Notes under the pieces: model-generated
What the model saw: the letters and a program-made list of their open reading frames with translations, nothing else
Databases searched by the model: none
Told to the model about the DNA's origin: nothing
Shown here: one piece after another, positions 20,122 to 31,071 of the stretch
Numbering within the stretch: the first letter of the stretch is position 1
How the letters are laid out: every line of letters begins with the position of its first letter
NCBI GenBank assembly: GCA_963565915.1
Contig: OY751492.1
Location: forward strand, 1,798,001 to 1,862,000
DNA: 64,000 nt
From: Entoloma clypeatum
Lineage: Eukaryota; Basidiomycota; Agaricomycetes; Agaricales; Entolomataceae
Direction: 5' to 3'
Translations under genes and position numbers: made by a program

Positions 20122-21232
20122 TGTAAGGGCGACCTTACAATCCAACAACTCTGAAGTGCTCCGAAGCGACTCCGATGTCGGACGACTTGCAAGGGAGATC
20201 CAAAGGTTAGATTAAAGACTACTAAACAACAATATATCGTACCTTGCAAGGGAGATTTAAAGAGAAAACTCTAAGGAATCCCCTGCAACCGAAGCAGATA
20301 TATAGAAAAAGGGAATTGGAAATGGAAGCGGAACGGCAATGAGAATATATGAAATAGTAGGAATATTTGAAATAAGATATCCGCTCCGAAAAGCGGAGCG
20401 GATCGGAGGACGTCGGAGATGGGGGTTGAAGAGATAATATATAAGTGATGTATCATACCGTGCATGGACTTGAAGTAATAAGGTCATGTCGAAAGACCGA
20501 AGGGCAGAGAACAGGCCGTCGGAATATCGGAGATACGTCGGAGGTGTTTGGAAAGGAAAAGGAAAATGTAAAGTATAGTAAGTGTAAGTAATAAATGCAC
20601 CACATCTAGAAGTCCGATAACCAGAGGGTCGGAGGTATGTTGGGAATCGTCGGAGATCATCGGAAATCGTCAGAGGTGGTGGAAAGAGAATGTGAAAGGG
20701 AGAAGAAAGGAGAAGGGAAGGGATATTGCCTGTATCGCTGGGCATGGAGAAATGCGGAGCTCCGATGGAGAAATGACAGTGTCAAGTGTGCAGGAAGTGC
20801 GGAGCTACGTCGGAAAAGTGCGGAGCTATATCAGAGGAGTGCGGAGCTCCGATGGAGGTACCAGGATATAGGAATATAGAGGGTAAGATGGACCTTGGTG
20901 TTAGTGAAACCAATGAAAGCGATGTTGCCCTTAACGTAAGATGGATGGAAATCCATCAGAGGGAACTATCCTGAACAAGGCTTCAGAACATTGGAACCCA
21001 GTGGGGGTGGATGGAGGAGAGTCGGAACAGGTGGAGAGATTTCGGAGTAGATCGGAGCAGCATCGGAGCAGCATCGGAGGTTATAGGAGGGTGATGGAGT
21101 TGCGAGAGCAGTCAACAAAAAGGAGGATTGTCTTGACATTGTATGGGCAGAGTTGAGGAACAGAAAGAAACAAGGATAGAAGGAATGACTTCCTTGCTAA
21201 GGTCTCTAATCCTCTAGGGGCTTGCCCTTACA
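20122..21232 (-). repeat. Solo LTR of a Gypsy1 relative, 1.1 kb, TSD ATATC
   Basis: Begins TGTAAGGGCGACC and ends GCTTGCCCTTACA; flanked by ATATC at 20117-20121 and 21233-21237. Read on the minus strand its last 150 bp match the R-U5 part of the Gypsy1 LTR, including both CTCCCTTGCAAG blocks, but U3 is about 700 bp longer and rich in TCGGA/TCCGA. It inserted into the Plavaka gene. Confidence 0.9.
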
Positions 21233-21420
21233 ATATCCTGTTCATCTCAGATTAGCTCGGAAGTCCATGCATAATTGTCATCAACCAGTGGATGCAATGG
21301 CGAGGGACTTTGTTGGATGGGTGCTTGATGAGGCATAGGTGCATGAGGGTGGAAGTTCTTAAATTGGAAATGGCAAGTGACATTTGGTTGATTCATATGC
21401 TGAAGTACAGCAGTTTCATT

Positions 21421-22894
21421 CTTAAGGTGCTTTGAGCAGCAAGGGCATTGGTGTCGAGCCTGTTGACTCGGCCTGCATCAGCAAACCCTGGGTGGACTAT
21501 GCAGCCCTGTGCAGGTCTGTGCAGATTCTTGCAGAGCCAAAGTTCCAAAGACAAGGTATATGCTACATGCAGCCCTGTGAGAGCTCTGTGCAGCTCTTCA
21601 AAGCCCTGGTGGCAACTTTTGCAGACCTCCACAGGCCCTCTACATCTTCATAGGCCTTTATAGTATGACTTACAGCCATGCAGAGCTATCAAACCTACCA
21701 TACAGTCTGGAGAATTTCATGTTATAAGTGTAACAAGAACAAATATATGTTAAACAAAGTGTATATTCTGTTGTACAATTTACAAAGGTGTATATTTCTA
21801 CATATGCGCAGAGAGGATGTGCCTTACTACATCTGCACATCAACATTATTTGCCACCCGGCGCTTGTTGCCTGTTCGTTGTTGGTCCTCCACCGCGTCAC
21901 CTGCCTGCAGTTGCTACCTTGTCACTTGTTGTTGTCCATCCATTTACGTGGAATGGCGGGGCTCGTGGAAATCTCGCAGTGGGCTGGGCATATGTGGTCA
22001 ACACAGGGGCGGAAGTGGCAGCAGGGATGCGTCACTAGGTATTGTTGTGGCCTACTCATCATCACCGTTGTGTAGCCTCCCCGCATTGTTGCCTGTTTGT
22101 CACTTGTTCTGCTGTTGCCTTTGTCGGTCATCTGTGGTGGATCATTATTAGCTCTTCTCCTTGCTCTGCCTGGTTTCCTGCTTACCTGTTCCTCTAATGG
22201 TTTTTTGGTATCTGCGTTGGGTATTGGTTAGTCTGTGGATCGGGGTGATGTGGCATGCACATACCTCACATCTGTTGTCACCCACTGTTCTGACCATTGT
22301 TGTGGGTGGGTGTGGGGTTGTGTTGTCGTGAGTCATGCAGGCAGTCGTCGTGAGGGGAGAGCGGAGTGGAGGAAAGGTAGAAAGGTTTTGACCGCAACGT
22401 GGTGGTTGATCAGCTCTCAGCATTTTCTGTGCTGAACCAAACAAACACTTGTCGAAAAATAGACCAAGTCCGCTGCTGTGGTTTGTTTGGTATGGCAACC
22501 CCCGAACATTCAAACATTAACACCCACTTCTTTCTTCCCTGTTCCATCCCTTCCCTTACTGCCCCAACGACCGCCCAGCTCGATGATCCACTACCAACAC
22601 CAACCAATGCCATGCCGTGCCCACCCACGACAGCAGCTACAATGGTGCATGATGACAGATATTAGGTGAGTACACCATACCATTATAACTCAGTAGCAGG
22701 TCCAATGTTGCATGGACAACACACCGAACATGACAATGACAAAGGCCCCAGGGAACACCACAGGCAGGATGAGACACTAGACTCAACCCACACCTATGAT
22801 AGGAGACGGACAGGGAGGAAGGCACCACAACGGCGTGCAGAAAACAACCAGCAACAAGTAGATGTTGGGCCAGCCACACACGAGAAACATGGAC
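21421..22894. other. Unassigned region
   Basis: Several unrelated short ORFs, none recognised. 21470-21650 repeats CTGTGCAG/CTTGCAGA words. 22666-22890 is open with STHTYDRRRTGRKAPQRRAE, a basic segment split by the hAT-B copy at 22903; it may be part of a decayed gene. Confidence 0.4.
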
Positions 22895-22902
22895 TATAGG
22901 CC

Positions 22903-23442
22903 TAGTGTTCAAGGGTTCAGTCCAGTCCGGTTTTTTGACCAAAAAATTGATGAACTGGAGACTGGCAGTTCATTTTTTTTCACCAAGGTCTGAAAAAACT
23001 GGACTGGACTGGTAAAGACTGGTTTAAACCAGTTTGTACTGGTAAAATCCTCAACCATTTATAAACCTACCAAAAGCCTGTTTTTTCAATCAAAAACTTG
23101 AAAATATACTCAATTTGTTATCATTAACATGTTTCTCAAGCATTTTGGATATAAACTCTTGTAAAAATGATTGAAAACTGTATAAAAGAACATCTTTTCC
23201 CAGAAAGGTACAGTTTTTGAATGAATATATGGTCAAAAACTGGAACCAGTTCATAGTTTTCAGACCCCAAACTAGAACTGGGGGTGAACCAGTCCAATTT
23301 CTTTTTCCAAATTTGGAGAGACTGGAGACTGGTTGAGCTCAAAATCAGTGAGGCCTGAACTGCCAGTTCAGGTCTCTTCCAGTCCAGTCCAGTCCAGTTC
23401 AGGTTCATTTTCCAGTTCATAAGACTGAACCCTCAAACACTA
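22903..23442 (+). mobile_element. hAT-B MITE, copy 2
   Basis: 540 bp. TIRs TAGTGTTCAAGGGTTCAGTC and GAACCCTCAAACACTA; TSD TATAGGCC/TGTAGGCC (22895-22902, 23443-23450; 7 of 8). The AT-rich centre encodes nothing; a shared 90-100 aa minus-strand ORF is an artefact of the conserved sequence. Confidence 0.92.
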
Positions 23443-23450
23443 TGTAGGCC

Positions 23451-24257
23451 CCACAGAGACCCGCACTGAGGCCATGCCACACCCACCTGCAACAACAGTC
23501 ACTGCGGCAGGCGACATCAGATACGAGGTACATACCTGCCACATTGCCGCAATCCACAGGCTAACCACCATTCAATACACAGAGGCACCATTGATGTGGG
23601 AACAGGGTATGACAGCAGTGGGAAGGCACGCAATATAGCAGCAGAAATGAGCAGGCCATGGGAGCAGTAGAAACATGTAGGCAACAGCGGCGCATTTTGA
23701 ACTGCTGAATTTTTGTCTTTTGCTTGTTCAATTTCATGTCGTAACACTGGGCCTCATTTTAATGTAGAATGATTTTTTTCTGCTCGGTTTTTTGTGAATT
23801 GCTGTACAAGGACTGTTGTGACGTTGTGAAGGGTTCCCAATGACCTTCACAGAGCTCTGTACAAGCCCTAACAGTCTACATATTGCTCCGTAGAAAATGT
23901 GTTGCCTGTCAGTTCTGCAGAAACCTTCAAATATTACACTTCATCTCCAAAGATCTTTGAAGCCATAACTTCAGCTCCACAGTGCTGTGAAGGACTGCAC
24001 AGGACATAGGACAAGCTGCAACAAGCTGCAACAAACTTCGGCAAAAATCGGTGTTTGCTGATGTGGGTGCTTGTTGCTGTGGAATTGCTACTTTTGGCAT
24101 CAGTGACTAAGCATTTTTGCAGCATTGTAGACAACCACTCCTCTTCCTCCAACTCAGTGACATTGTTTATCGCTATACAATATGTAAGTAACACTTGTCG
24201 TTGGCATGTTCATTTGATGCTGACTCCCTTTCATCATTCAGATGCTTTTCAAAACTT
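23451..24257. other. Unassigned region
   Basis: No gene recognised in 23451-24100. 24055-24257 may hold upstream sequence of the host-type gene that starts at 24258. Confidence 0.4.
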
Positions 24258-24448
24258 ATGGACCACTCTTTGACTTCATGTCGTCCAGCACCTCATAGGC
24301 AATGGCATGGGTATGGGTAACCTGTGAGGGTCATGGGTACAGGGTATCCACAGGTCTGGGTCCAGGTCGTGTTTTCACAACCCGCTACCCGTGGCAGTAC
24401 CCATCACGTGTCATGCTCTGACGTGGCAACAACGGCCACTCTGCCTCA

Positions 24449-24985
24449 CTCGCCCATTGCCCAACGGCCACACCTGGTGCCCAACAGCCGCCACTCATGC
24501 CCAACCACCGTCTCTGGTGCACAATGGCTGCCTCTCGGGTCCTCGTGTGCCCAATGGCCACCTATCACCCCCAACGGCCGCCGTTCACCCCCAATGGCCA
24601 TCTCATCCCCAACAGCCATCCCTCGTGCATAACCACCATCTCTCGTGCTCAACACCCTCCACTTGCGCCCAACGCCGTGTTCCACTTGTGCCCAACGGCC
24701 ACCCCTCACACCTAATGGCCGGCTATCGCCCACAATGGCTGCCTCTCATGCCCAACGGCCATCCCTTGCACCCAACAGCAGTCTCTTGCCCTCAACAGCT
24801 GTCCCTTATCCCCAACAGCCGCAACCCCCAACAGCTGCCACTTGTGTACAACACCATCCACTCTCCCGCAACACCCTCCACTTGCGCCCAACAACCACCC
24901 CTTGCACCTAACAGCCGGCTATCACCCACAACGGCTGCCTCTCGCCCACAATGGCTGTCCCTCGCGTGTAACGGCTGCTGTCGGT
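24449..24985 (+). repeat. 20-bp minisatellite array, part 1 of hAT-C
   Basis: About 27 diverged units of the CCCAACGGCC type. A 237-codon open frame across it is a by-product of the stop-free repeat. Confidence 0.85.
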
Positions 24986-25139
24986 CTAAGTCCGGAGATG
25001 GTGGGGATGAGCCTCAAAAGAGCAGGGGGGGATCGTGCGTTGTTGCCTCCGAGATGAGTGAGCTAAAGAAACAGGAAACTATGGACAAACTACTATCTAC
25101 ATGACTGATCACATGACGTGAGGTCCACGGTCAGCCAGA

Positions 25140-25325
25140 ACTACTCCCCCACACACGCCCAACAGCTGCTTCTCGCCCGTAACTCCCTCCACCTGCCCAC
25201 AATGGCCCCCACATGCACCCAACGGCTGCCACTTGCTGCCACTTGCCCGCAACGGTCGACTCTCACCCACAACAGCTGTCTCTGCCGCCCACTGCCCTGA
25301 ACAGCTGTGTGTCATGCCCAACTCG
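25140..25325 (+). repeat. 20-bp minisatellite array, part 2 of hAT-C
   Basis: Same unit family after a 150 bp non-repeat spacer; ends before the CACCTGGAGGAGGGGATGGG segment, which is also present at 44787 and reversed near 61680. Confidence 0.8.
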
Positions 25326-25528
25326 CACCTGGAGGAGGGGATGGGGCTGGGAGCATGGGGCTGGGGACAATGAGTCCCCAGCACGGTGTAATATGACACA
25401 TGTCGCATGCACATGTCTCATAGTTTTTTTTTGTAGTTTAATTACATCATTTTTGTCTACTGCGAACACCTGCGCAGAAACTTGAACCCGTCGCTACCCA
25501 TGCAGGTACGGGTATGGGTTGGTGTTGT

Positions 25529-27281
25529 TAGTGTTTCAAGGTCCAGTTTACCTTCGTTGATTTCAGACCGAGACCGGACGGGACCGAACCGGTGAGAGAC
25601 CGGACCACCGGTCTCAGTTTTTAAGGTTTCGGATCACAGCTGGTCTTCGGTCCACTGACCGGCCAAAGACCGGTTCAGATCGGTTTAAACCAGTATTTTC
25701 CACGGAACAATCTGAGGAATGGAAATCAAGATCACGAAACGGCAAAAATGAATGAGCCAAACAAAGCTAAAACAAAAGATCTCCTGAATGAGAAGATTCC
25801 AAAGCTGAAACAAAAAAGTTTGGTCAAATTTTCAACCTATTTTGCTCATATTCACCTCATCAAGTCCTTTAATTTTATTTGAAGGGTCTGAATAGGTTTA
25901 CATACACTGTTTCAATAGCATATGTATAGTATATTTAGAGTACAAATGTTGTGCAAAGGAGGAAGCTAGAAAATGTTGTTTTTTGTGTTTGAAAACACCA
26001 TGCCACACTGTTCATCACAATTTACATTGTGTTTTGATGCATCAATAACTTTCTACCATCCATAGCTCATGTATATAACTCTATATATACTTCCTATGAG
26101 TTTCTAGATATGTCTACATAAGGTAAGAATTATTTTTGTGGGTTTTGGTGCCACGGTTTGGGCATCGAGGGCACGAATTTCAACAACGTGCATGGCTCGG
26201 CATTGATGCCAAGCATGCTCAGCAATCGCCGAAAGTTGAACCATAACTGCCAGCAAAACCTTCCCACCCTTTTTTTATCCCCCACCACCACTCCACTCGG
26301 CCACCACATCCGCCCAAGGGCCACTACTCATGCACAACGGCCACCACTCATGCCCAACGGCCCTCTCTTCTGCCCAACAGCCACATTTCATGCCCAACAG
26401 CCACATTTCATGCCCAACAGCGTCCCTTTGCACCCAATGGTGTCCCTTTGCACCCAATGGTGTCCCTTTGCACCCAATGGTGTCCCTTTGCACCCAATGG
26501 TGTCCCTTTGCACCCAATGGTGTCCCTTTGCACCCAACGGCGTCCCTTTGTGCCCAACAGTCCCGACTCATGCCCAATGGCATCCCTTCGCCCTCAACAC
26601 GTCAACCCATGCCCAACACTGTCCTTTTGCCCCCAACGCTGTTGACCCATGCCCAATGGCCGCCTTTCACGCCCACCACCATTGACCCACGCCACACCGT
26701 CCCTTTGCCGTCAACGCCATCAACCCACGCACAATGGCCGTCTTTCATGTCCAACGGCCGCCTCGTGTCCCCAACGGCCGCCCCTCTTGCCCAACTGCCC
26801 CGACTAGTGCCCCACGGCCCCTCTAATGCCCCACGGCCGCCTCGCATCCTCAACACCATCGACTCACACCCAGCACCCTTCCTTCGCGCGCAATGGTTTC
26901 CCTTCGTGCCGTACGGCACCGCGCACCTGCCACAACATGTGCCCAACAGCCCTCTTTCACACCCAACGGCGTCAAGTCACGCCCCGGAGCACATGGGGCC
27001 GGGCTGGGCCCACGGAGGACCAATTGAGGGAGTACAATGCACGCGTGCAGCATCGGACTGTGCGCGCATGTCCTTAGTCTTATTTTACTTGTAATATATT
27101 GGTTTAAACCGGTTGAGACCAGTCTGGTCTCACTTCTTTGAGGTAAACGGAACCGATGCACCGGTCTTGCATTGGTCCGGTTTGGTTTTTTCGGAATCAT
27201 GTGAACCGAAAAATCAGTCTTGGTCTTGGTCTCAATATTTTGAGGGTCAAAAACTGGACCAAACCGGACCTTTAAACACTA
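25529..27281 (+). mobile_element. hAT-A element nested in hAT-C, TSD GGTGTTGT
   Basis: TIRs TAGTGTTTCAAGGTCCAGTT and GGACCTTTAAACACTA; perfect TSD GGTGTTGT at 25521-25528 and 27282-27289. The tRNA-like segment is largely lost, the AT-rich block (25790-26110) and the minisatellite are kept. It entered after hAT-C had settled in the host gene. Confidence 0.95.
26305..26965 (+). repeat. 20-bp minisatellite array with five exact units
   Basis: About 33 units. 26431-26530 is five identical copies of CACCCAATGGTGTCCCTTTG, so this part expanded recently. A 254-codon ORF covers it but only reflects the repeat. Confidence 0.92.
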
Positions 27282-28090
27282 GGTGTTGTGGTACCCGCAG
27301 GAGTACCCGTGCCATTGCCTAGCACCTCAAGACCCAAAGTACTCTATCAATGTATATTCCCTCCTGTATCTTTTGCCATGCTGTGGCCTTCAATTGATCT
27401 TCACAGGAATCTGAACACATCTCACAGGTTGATGCTACAAAACTTCTGCACTGTGCACAAGAGCGGCAAGAACAGTCAAGATCCACAAAAGCAACAGCTG
27501 AACTCCAGATCGCCAAGGCTCTTCGTGCCTTCCTCCTTGCAAAGGATGAGATCAATCATGCAGATTTAGATATGGGGAGACTCATATATTCACTAAATTC
27601 ACAAGGCTTTTTGCTCACAATATGCATGAAGGACCATTTTGAGATTGACGAAGGTATTTATCCATCTTATCCTGTGTGTCTTAATTTGTCTGATTGATAT
27701 ACTATCTCTTATAAAAGTAGGAACCATCCACATACCAGGAATAGGAAGCTTTGGAGTGGTTCTTGACTAAACATCTTGTTGTTATGTACTTTTTGCTCTG
27801 GAAGCAATATGTGTCCTCTTTTTCACCCTCCGATGATCCTGAAGACTTTGAGAAGCTTCCACAACATTCCATTGGTCAGTTATTTTTGCTTGCTCTCTTC
27901 AGGTTCACTGTTGCATGGCAGAGGTAACCAGTCAGACATATAAGGTTCGCTACTCTAGCCTATCCACTCATTCCCTCTTACCGATTGCTCCACAACAGCC
28001 TATGCCTCCTGTCTTGGGCAAGAGAAAGGGAAGCACAAATGTCGCTCCAGCCCAAAAGTCTAAGTCTGTGATGATTGCAGGTTTGATCAC

Positions 28091-28402
28091 TGTTGAAACT
28101 TTTCCATCATGTAGATTAGATTAGATTAGATTACATCATGTGACCATTTACACATCTTTGATTACATACTTATTTGGTTGGTACAAACAGTAGTATGGTA
28201 TATAAGACCAGGAAACTGTCAATATCAATAAGTTGTCTCTTGACTCTCAACCAGCTCCATCGCTCTTATCAGCCTCAACCGCTCTCACCAGCCTCACCCT
28301 CCCAAACCATGTAAGTGGCTAGAACGGTTAAGTAGAGTACTTCCACACTGTAGCTGTGTTGCTCAGTACGCCTGTGGCTAGCACCCAGGTGGAACTTCAA
28401 CA
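28091..28402 (+). repeat. Solo Copia-type LTR, TSD ATCAC
   Basis: 312 bp, TGTTGAAACTTTTCC...GTGGAACTTCAACA, with inverted ends TGTTGAA/TTCAACA and TSD ATCAC at 28086-28090 and 28403-28407. It holds a short (TTAGA)n run and a TATA-like GTATATAAGACC near 28198, which suggests plus orientation. Confidence 0.85.
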
Positions 28403-29470
28403 ATCACTCTCATCCTTCTCCAACCCTTGAGGTTATTTATTGTCACTGGATTGACAGATTCTTCTCATGGCTTGTATCGATTAGCACATAACAACCTTGG
28501 ACAGGGTGGAGCAATAGCCCAACTGGAGAAGATTAGCAAGGCTGTGCAATAGACAGGGCAGAAGCACAAGTCTGCCATTACTGATATGCCTGATACTCTA
28601 TCCAAAAATAAAATGGCTCCTCCAGTGCCGAACCGTGGAAGGGTGCCAGTTATTATTATTATCTTTTCTCACTGCTGGATTAACTTGTGTTTAGAGGAAA
28701 AATACCACTCTAACATCAGCTGTTGAAGGCAACAACACTCCACCTGCAGGACAGAGGTCTTCTGGGAAGATGAGCCAGTGCAAAATCATATGTCCTTGAT
28801 AGTTCCACTGACTTTGGTGCCTAGGAACAAAACAGGCCTACTGAACCACCTTTGAACAACCATTTTTCAGAACTTCCACCTAGCCTTCAGAAGCAAGGTT
28901 CAAGGTTGAATGCTAACATGAGTCAAGCTTCAGCGCACCCAACAGTCGTAATGCCTGCTCCCAAGCCTCAGTTTGCAGTTTCCAACTCTTTGCACTATGT
29001 TTACAAACAACAGGATACAGCTGCATCTCAGAATGCTCCCAATACATCATATCAGATTAATAACAGTCCATTAGATCATATAAGTGAAGATGAAGTGCCT
29101 GACAGTGATTCCCTGGGCGGTGATGAAATGAAACCAGCTGGGACAGAACAAACCAAACAAGAGATTGGTAAGTTCTTCAATGTATTTTGATATAAATTGG
29201 GCTTATAACTCTGCAGAGATTGATGAAATGTCACCCGATGAAGATGAACGAAACACATGCTTATCATTGCAGCCTGGGCACAATACTGAATGCAAGGGTT
29301 GAATTTTTTGTATTTCAATTCAACATTTTCCATTTCCACAGCTGCTCCAGAGGACAGGCACCATGACAGTGACGTGGACTTGCAAGATCCACAGCCCAAA
29401 CAAGAAGAGGATCTTGATGAAGTGCCAATGTCATGCCAAGCTGGTCAACATAGACTCAATCACATTTGAC

Positions 29471-29968
29471 TAGTGTTTTGAAGTCCAGTCTCAAAGACCT
29501 AGAACTGGACCAGAACCAGACTGGTAAAGACTGGTGAAAGACTGGACTGCAGTCTCAAGTTTCAGATTTTTGAGGATTGACCAGTCTCAGGTTCTTCAAA
29601 TTTTGGAAAAAAAGAAGACTGGTTTATCACCAGTCTTGATTTGAGACTCAAAAAATGTAAACTGGTTATAGGTCCACACAGGTTCTTATCAGTTCACTTA
29701 GATTGTTTCATCAAAGCATCTATAAAATGTTTTGAAATGTGTCATAAATGATATTTTGAAACATTTATAATGAATTGGAAAATTTCCAGTGTAAACAAGT
29801 TTGAACCAGTCCTGGTTTACTTTTTTGAGAAAGAAAAGATTGGTTTACCAGTCTTCGACCAGTCCAGTCCTGGTTTCAGTTTTTTGGAGAAACCACTCAA
29901 CCAGTCTTGGTTCTAGGTTCTTAATTTTTTGGGCAAAAAACCAGACTGGACTGGACTTTTGAACACTA
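29471..29968 (+). mobile_element. hAT-A-type MITE, 498 bp
   Basis: TIRs TAGTGTTTTGAAGTCCAGTC and GGACTTTTGAACACTA, TSD CATTTGAC/CATTCAAC (6 of 8). It lacks the tRNA-like and minisatellite parts; its subterminal words are ACTGG/CCAGT, so it is intermediate between hAT-A and hAT-B. It lies in the DUF6532-like gene. Confidence 0.85.
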
Positions 29969-30657
29969 CATTCAACGCATGTGTAACTGGGTTCAAATTT
30001 GTATATTTTGATGCTTATTGGCTCACTACAATATCAACCACCTGTTGAGGAAGAGGAGGAGGAAGTGCCAGACTCAGAAGTGGACAAAGCACAGGACCCG
30101 GAGGTGGGTGAAGCACATGGTTTGGGGGTGGATGAAGGAGAGCATAGAGGGCAGGATAATGAACTGGAAGCAGGGCAAGATACAGAAGAGGGTGATGAGA
30201 ACAAGAATGACAAAGAGTGAGGATGGTGAGGATGGCAAAGAGGATGAGGATGTCATGGCCCATTATCGCCAAAGGAATCCCATGAGCCATCCCCCAAACA
30301 TCAGTGATTTGCAACATCATGCTCAAGCTCAACAACAATCCAGATCCCAGGCATCTCCTGTCCATGGCACAAGTGACAAGGAAGAAGAACCAGATGATGA
30401 TGAACACATTTGAGTAAAACGAGCACCATGCCACTCCAAGGGACCCAAGGAGCCTGCACCAGATACCCTAGGCTATTATCCATGCCGCTGGAAGGAGGTG
30501 CTTGAGATCGTGAAGGCTTGTGGGCAGCATTATATTGTTGTAAATCATGCCTTTCCATGTTTCCTGGATCTACATGAAGCTTCAGAGATCATCAACCAAT
30601 GCATAGATGAATACACATATCAGGACAAGCTTGAAGATCGTTTTTATTCTTTTTCTT

Positions 30658-31069
30658 TTCTCTGGAGAACACATGCAAGATGAACAAGGTGGCTAGATCT
30701 TCAGAGGTGCAGTGGATCGTAGTCAGAACAAATATGCTTTGTTTTGTCATTCGGTCAACAATAACAAGGATTGCATCAAAACCGCCGGAGGTTGGAAGTG
30801 TCTCGATGAAGTCCATGGATATGGAGTTCCATGGAAGGTTCAGAACTGGGAGTTTCTTGAGCATACCATAGGGCTTGTGGTGTTGAGGTTTAGAGCACAT
30901 GCAAGTGGTGCAGGATTTGCAATACTTTTTGACAAAGTCTTGAACACCAGGCCAAGTATAGTCTTGTTGAATGAGACTAACTGTCTTGTTCTGTCCAGGG
31001 TGTCCAGAGAGAATATGGTCGTGCTTGTTGCGGAGGATGCGGAGTCGGAGGTTATCAGAGTCGGGGACA
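30658..31069 (-). pseudogene. pol: Integrase fragment of a deleted Gypsy2-like element
   Basis: Minus-strand reading from 31069: YVPDSDNLRLRILRNKHDHI, then the H2C2 zinc finger (HKHDH region and CKSCTTCM) and the integrase core start (SISMDFIETLP, LVIVDRMTKQSIFV). It matches the Gypsy2 integrase at 52480-52880. It stops abruptly at about 30658, where DUF6532-like sequence begins. The rest of pol is missing. Confidence 0.85.
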
Positions 31070-31071
31070 TA

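Larger units (their letters stand above)
24296..27321 (+). mobile_element. hAT-C element with nested hAT-A, 8-bp TSD GCACCTCA
   Basis: TIRs TAGGCAATGGCATGGGTA and, at the right, TACCCGTGCCATTGCCTA; perfect TSD GCACCTCA at 24288-24295 and 27322-27329. CGGGT/ACCCG words crowd both ends. The element proper is about 1.27 kb; the rest is the hAT-A insertion. The interior is 20-bp minisatellite; no transposase. Confidence 0.93.
24258..30657 (+). pseudogene. Multi-exon gene with DUF6532-like C-terminal exon, broken by insertions
   Basis: Exon 1 is 24258-24295 plus 27330-27351 once the hAT-C insertion and one TSD copy are removed; it then reads MDHSLTSCRPAPQDPKYSIN in frame. An intron at 27352-27406 (GTATAT...CACAG) follows, then exon 2 from 27407 to about 27653 (SEHISQVDATKLLHCAQERQ, KALRAFLLAKDEINHADLD). 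Later exons carry MPPVLGKRKGSTNVAPAQKS (28000), DSSHGLYRLAHNNLGQGGA (28460) and a low-complexity acidic stretch (28850-29470, introns at GTAAGT 29167 and near 29297). The last part (30020-30657) has EEEEEVPDSE repeats and LGYYPCRWKEVLEIVKACG, which resembles the start of DUF6532, a fungal domain of unknown function. An in-frame TAG near 28550, a solo LTR, a MITE and truncation at about 30657 by a Gypsy relic show it is dead. Confidence 0.6.

Noticed and set aside
23136..23420. Minus ORF of about 97 codons starting MNWKMNLNWTGLDW, repeated at 35081 and related ones at 58625 and 59542
   Set aside because: It is the conserved sequence of the hAT-B MITE read in one frame; it includes the terminal repeat and is broken in other copies.
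26431..26530. CRISPR array
   Set aside because: The repeats are directly abutting with no spacers, and the genome is eukaryotic.
26330..27094. 254-codon plus ORF (and similar 200-240 codon ORFs at 24391, 44127, 60184, 61712)
   Set aside because: They lie on the 20-bp minisatellite, occur in several frames and on both strands, and show only the repeat's peptide cycle.
28113..28133. Telomere-like repeat (TTAGA)n
   Set aside because: Unit is 5 bp and the run is short and internal to a solo LTR; it is a simple microsatellite.
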